Origin: Massilia alkalitolerans DSM 17462
GTDB taxonomy: Bacteria > Pseudomonadota > Gammaproteobacteria > Burkholderiales > Burkholderiaceae_D
Assembly (NCBI RefSeq): GCF_000427785.1
Contig: NZ_ATYR01000022.1
Coordinates: 1 to 64,000, forward strand
DNA length: 64,000 nucleotides
Reading direction: 5' to 3'
Shown: one piece after another, positions 62,784 through 64,000 of the stretch
Position numbering within the stretch: position 1 is the stretch's first letter
Layout of the letters: each line of letters opens with the position of its first letter
Translations under genes and position numbers: made by a program
Notes under the pieces: generated by a model
Databases searched by the model: none
What the model was told of the DNA's origin: nothing
Seen by the model: only the letters and a program-made list of their open reading frames with translations

Positions 62784-63950
62784 ATGCAAGCCATTCCCCT
62801 CGTCGCCACCACGCGCGGCTACCCCGATTCCGGCTATGTCGTCGAGAACATCCATGCCGGCTCGATCGCGGTCGTCGACGTGCGGGGCCGCCTGCTCTAC
62901 GCGAGCGGCGATCCGCTCTACCCCACCTTCACGCGCTCGGCCCTCAAGCCCTTCCAGGCCCTGCCCTTCATCCTGTCCGACGGTCCCGCGCGCTTCTGCC
63001 TGAGCCGCGACGAACTGGCGCTGCTGTGCGCCAGCCACTCCGGCGAAGATAAGCACCTGCAGGGCGTGGAATCCATCCTCAACAAGATCGGCCTCGATCC
63101 CGGCCACCTGGAATGCGGCTGCGCCACGCCGCTGTTCTACGAGTTCACCGGCCAGCCGGTGCCCCAGGATCGCAGCTGGACGCCGCTGCACCACAACTGC
63201 TCGGGCAAGCACAGCGGCTTCCTGGCCTGGTGCCGCCTGCACGGCGCGCCCACCCGCGGCTATGTCGAGCGCAGCCACCCGCTGCAGCAGGCGATCCGCG
63301 ACACGCTGGCCGAGGTGGTAGGCATGCCGGCCGACTGGATGCAGGTCGGGCTCGACGGCTGCTCGGCGCCGAACTATGCGATGCCCCTGTCGACCCTGGC
63401 GCACCTGTATGCGCGCCTCGCGCAAGGCGCCGCCGACCCGCAGCTGGGCGGCGCCATGGGCATGCTGTTCGACGCCATGACGGCGCGGCCCGACCTGGTC
63501 TCGGGCACGGCGCGCACCGACCTGGCATGGATGACGGCCGGCGGCGGCGACTGGGTGGCGAAGATCGGCGCCGACGCGGTGCAGGCGATCGGGATCCGCT
63601 CGGCGGGGCTGGGCATCGCGATCAAGATTGCGGACGGCAACAGCCGCGCCCTGCATCCGGCGGTGTACGGCGTGCTCGACCAGCTCGGCCTGCTCGACGA
63701 GGAAGGGCGCGCACAGCTGGAACAGTTCCGCCAACCCTCCATCCGCAACGCGCGCGGCACGGTGGCGGGCGACATCCGCACCCTGTTCACGCTGACGCCG
63801 AAGCGGAGGCGGAGGCCTGATCCTAGGCCGCCAGGCGGCGCAGCATGGCGGCGATGGCAGCGACGACGGTGGCGTCGTCCCAGTAGCTGTTGTGCGAGAA
63901 CGGGTTCCAGCTGCGCAGCAGCAGGCTGGCGACGCCGCCGCTGGCGTTGA
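62784..63950 (+). CDS. L-asparaginase II, 3' end probably frameshifted
   Basis: 388 residues as read. Family II (PF06089-like) asparaginase: IAVVDVRGRLLYASGDPLYPTFTRSALKPFQALP near 30-63, LLCASHSGED near 74, and HNCSGKHSGFLAWC near 137. Family members end near residue 345. Here after NARGTVAGDIRTLFTLTP the frame turns into a 44-residue Arg-rich tail antisense to the next gene. A one-base shift near 63800 would end at the TGA at 63820, the normal length and just 3 bases from the convergent stop. Confidence 0.85.
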   Translation: MQAIPLVATTRGYPDSGYVVENIHAGSIAVVDVRGRLLYASGDPLYPTFTRSALKPFQALPFILSDGPARFCLSRDELALLCASHSGEDKHLQGVESILNKIGLDPGHLECGCATPLFYEFTGQPVPQDRSWTPLHHNCSGKHSGFLAWCRLHGAPTRGYVERSHPLQQAIRDTLAEVVGMPADWMQVGLDGCSAPNYAMPLSTLAHLYARLAQGAADPQLGGAMGMLFDAMTARPDLVSGTARTDLAWMTAGGGDWVAKIGADAVQAIGIRSAGLGIAIKIADGNSRALHPAVYGVLDQLGLLDEEGRAQLEQFRQPSIRNARGTVAGDIRTLFTLTPKRRRRPDPRPPGGAAWRRWQRRRWRRPSSCCARTGSSCAAAGWRRRRWR

Positions 63951-64000
63951 CGATGCGGTCTTCCACCAGTTCGTTGTAGCCGCCCGGCAGGGGCTGCAGC
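63823..64000 (-). CDS. C-terminal end of an unidentified gene, cut by window end
   Basis: 58 residues before the stop at 63823, reading NELVEDRIVNASGG and LLLRSWNPFSHNSYWDD, then a helical end AAIAAMLRRLAA. Coding-like GC pattern; family cannot be told from the fragment. Convergent with the asparaginase gene. Confidence 0.6.
   Translation of the reverse strand, partial: LQPLPGGYNELVEDRIVNASGGVASLLLRSWNPFSHNSYWDDATVVAAIAAMLRRLAA

Overview
The window looks like a piece of chromosome from a high-GC betaproteobacterium of the order Burkholderiales, most likely Oxalobacteraceae close to Massilia. This is inferred from gene content and codon use: an EtfAB pair, an AscD-type ferredoxin reductase, a PEP-CTERM protein, CaiB, LemA/TPM genes and bacterial GlnS. 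I could not run a taxonomic search. No transposase, integrase, rRNA, tRNA, CRISPR array or replication origin was recognised. Most of the window is ordinary core genome with several accessory blocks.

Layout. 1-5 kb, minus strand: etfA (cut by the window start), etfB, a TusA-like protein and alaS. 5.2-8.1 kb: a flagellin with a zinc-protease insert (flagellinolysin type), a glycerophosphodiesterase and a DUF1294 protein. 8.2-11 kb: a tandem duplicated gene whose second copy is fused to a DUF3597 protein, a REP-like palindrome and a coiled-coil zinc-ribbon membrane protein. 11-16.8 kb: trpS, a GH1-like glycosidase fused to an RmlD-like reductase, and a CPA2 antiporter. 16.8-18.3 kb: a caspase-like protein divergent from a PEP-CTERM protein.

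18.3-24.9 kb is a two-armed divergent cluster. One arm has a membrane-anchored aminopropyltransferase and a Tat-exported FAD oxidoreductase. The other has DUF350, SPFH-SHOCT, DUF4178, a Gly/Ser-rich microprotein and an AdoMet decarboxylase. It reads as a membrane-linked polyamine system. 24.9-31 kb: a class III CoA transferase, an MFS permease and a compact operon of a J-domain protein with three unknown proteins. 31-38 kb: glnS, an orphan CHASE histidine kinase, a GRDP-like protein with seven 17-residue Cys repeats, a small HTH regulator and an SDR.

38-51.7 kb: ferredoxin reductase, an MFS/response regulator/kinase operon, an esterase, an HPF/RaiA protein, a cobalamin-binding protein, a cNMP-GGDEF cyclase, sbcB, pyrF, lemA and two TPM genes, a CPBP-like protease and an SDR. 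51.65-52.2 kb has no gene but holds two candidate small RNAs and a leader that may hide its own ribosome binding site. 52.2-53.8 kb: a zinc-ribbon protein, a VanZ-like protein and a Ser/Gly-rich lipoprotein. 53.9-59.1 kb: a galactose operon galT, M24-like, galK, GH2 in which every junction overlaps by 4 bases. 59.4-64 kb: an M20 peptidase, pirin, a small secreted protein, an L-asparaginase II with a probable 3' frameshift, and the end of a convergent gene.
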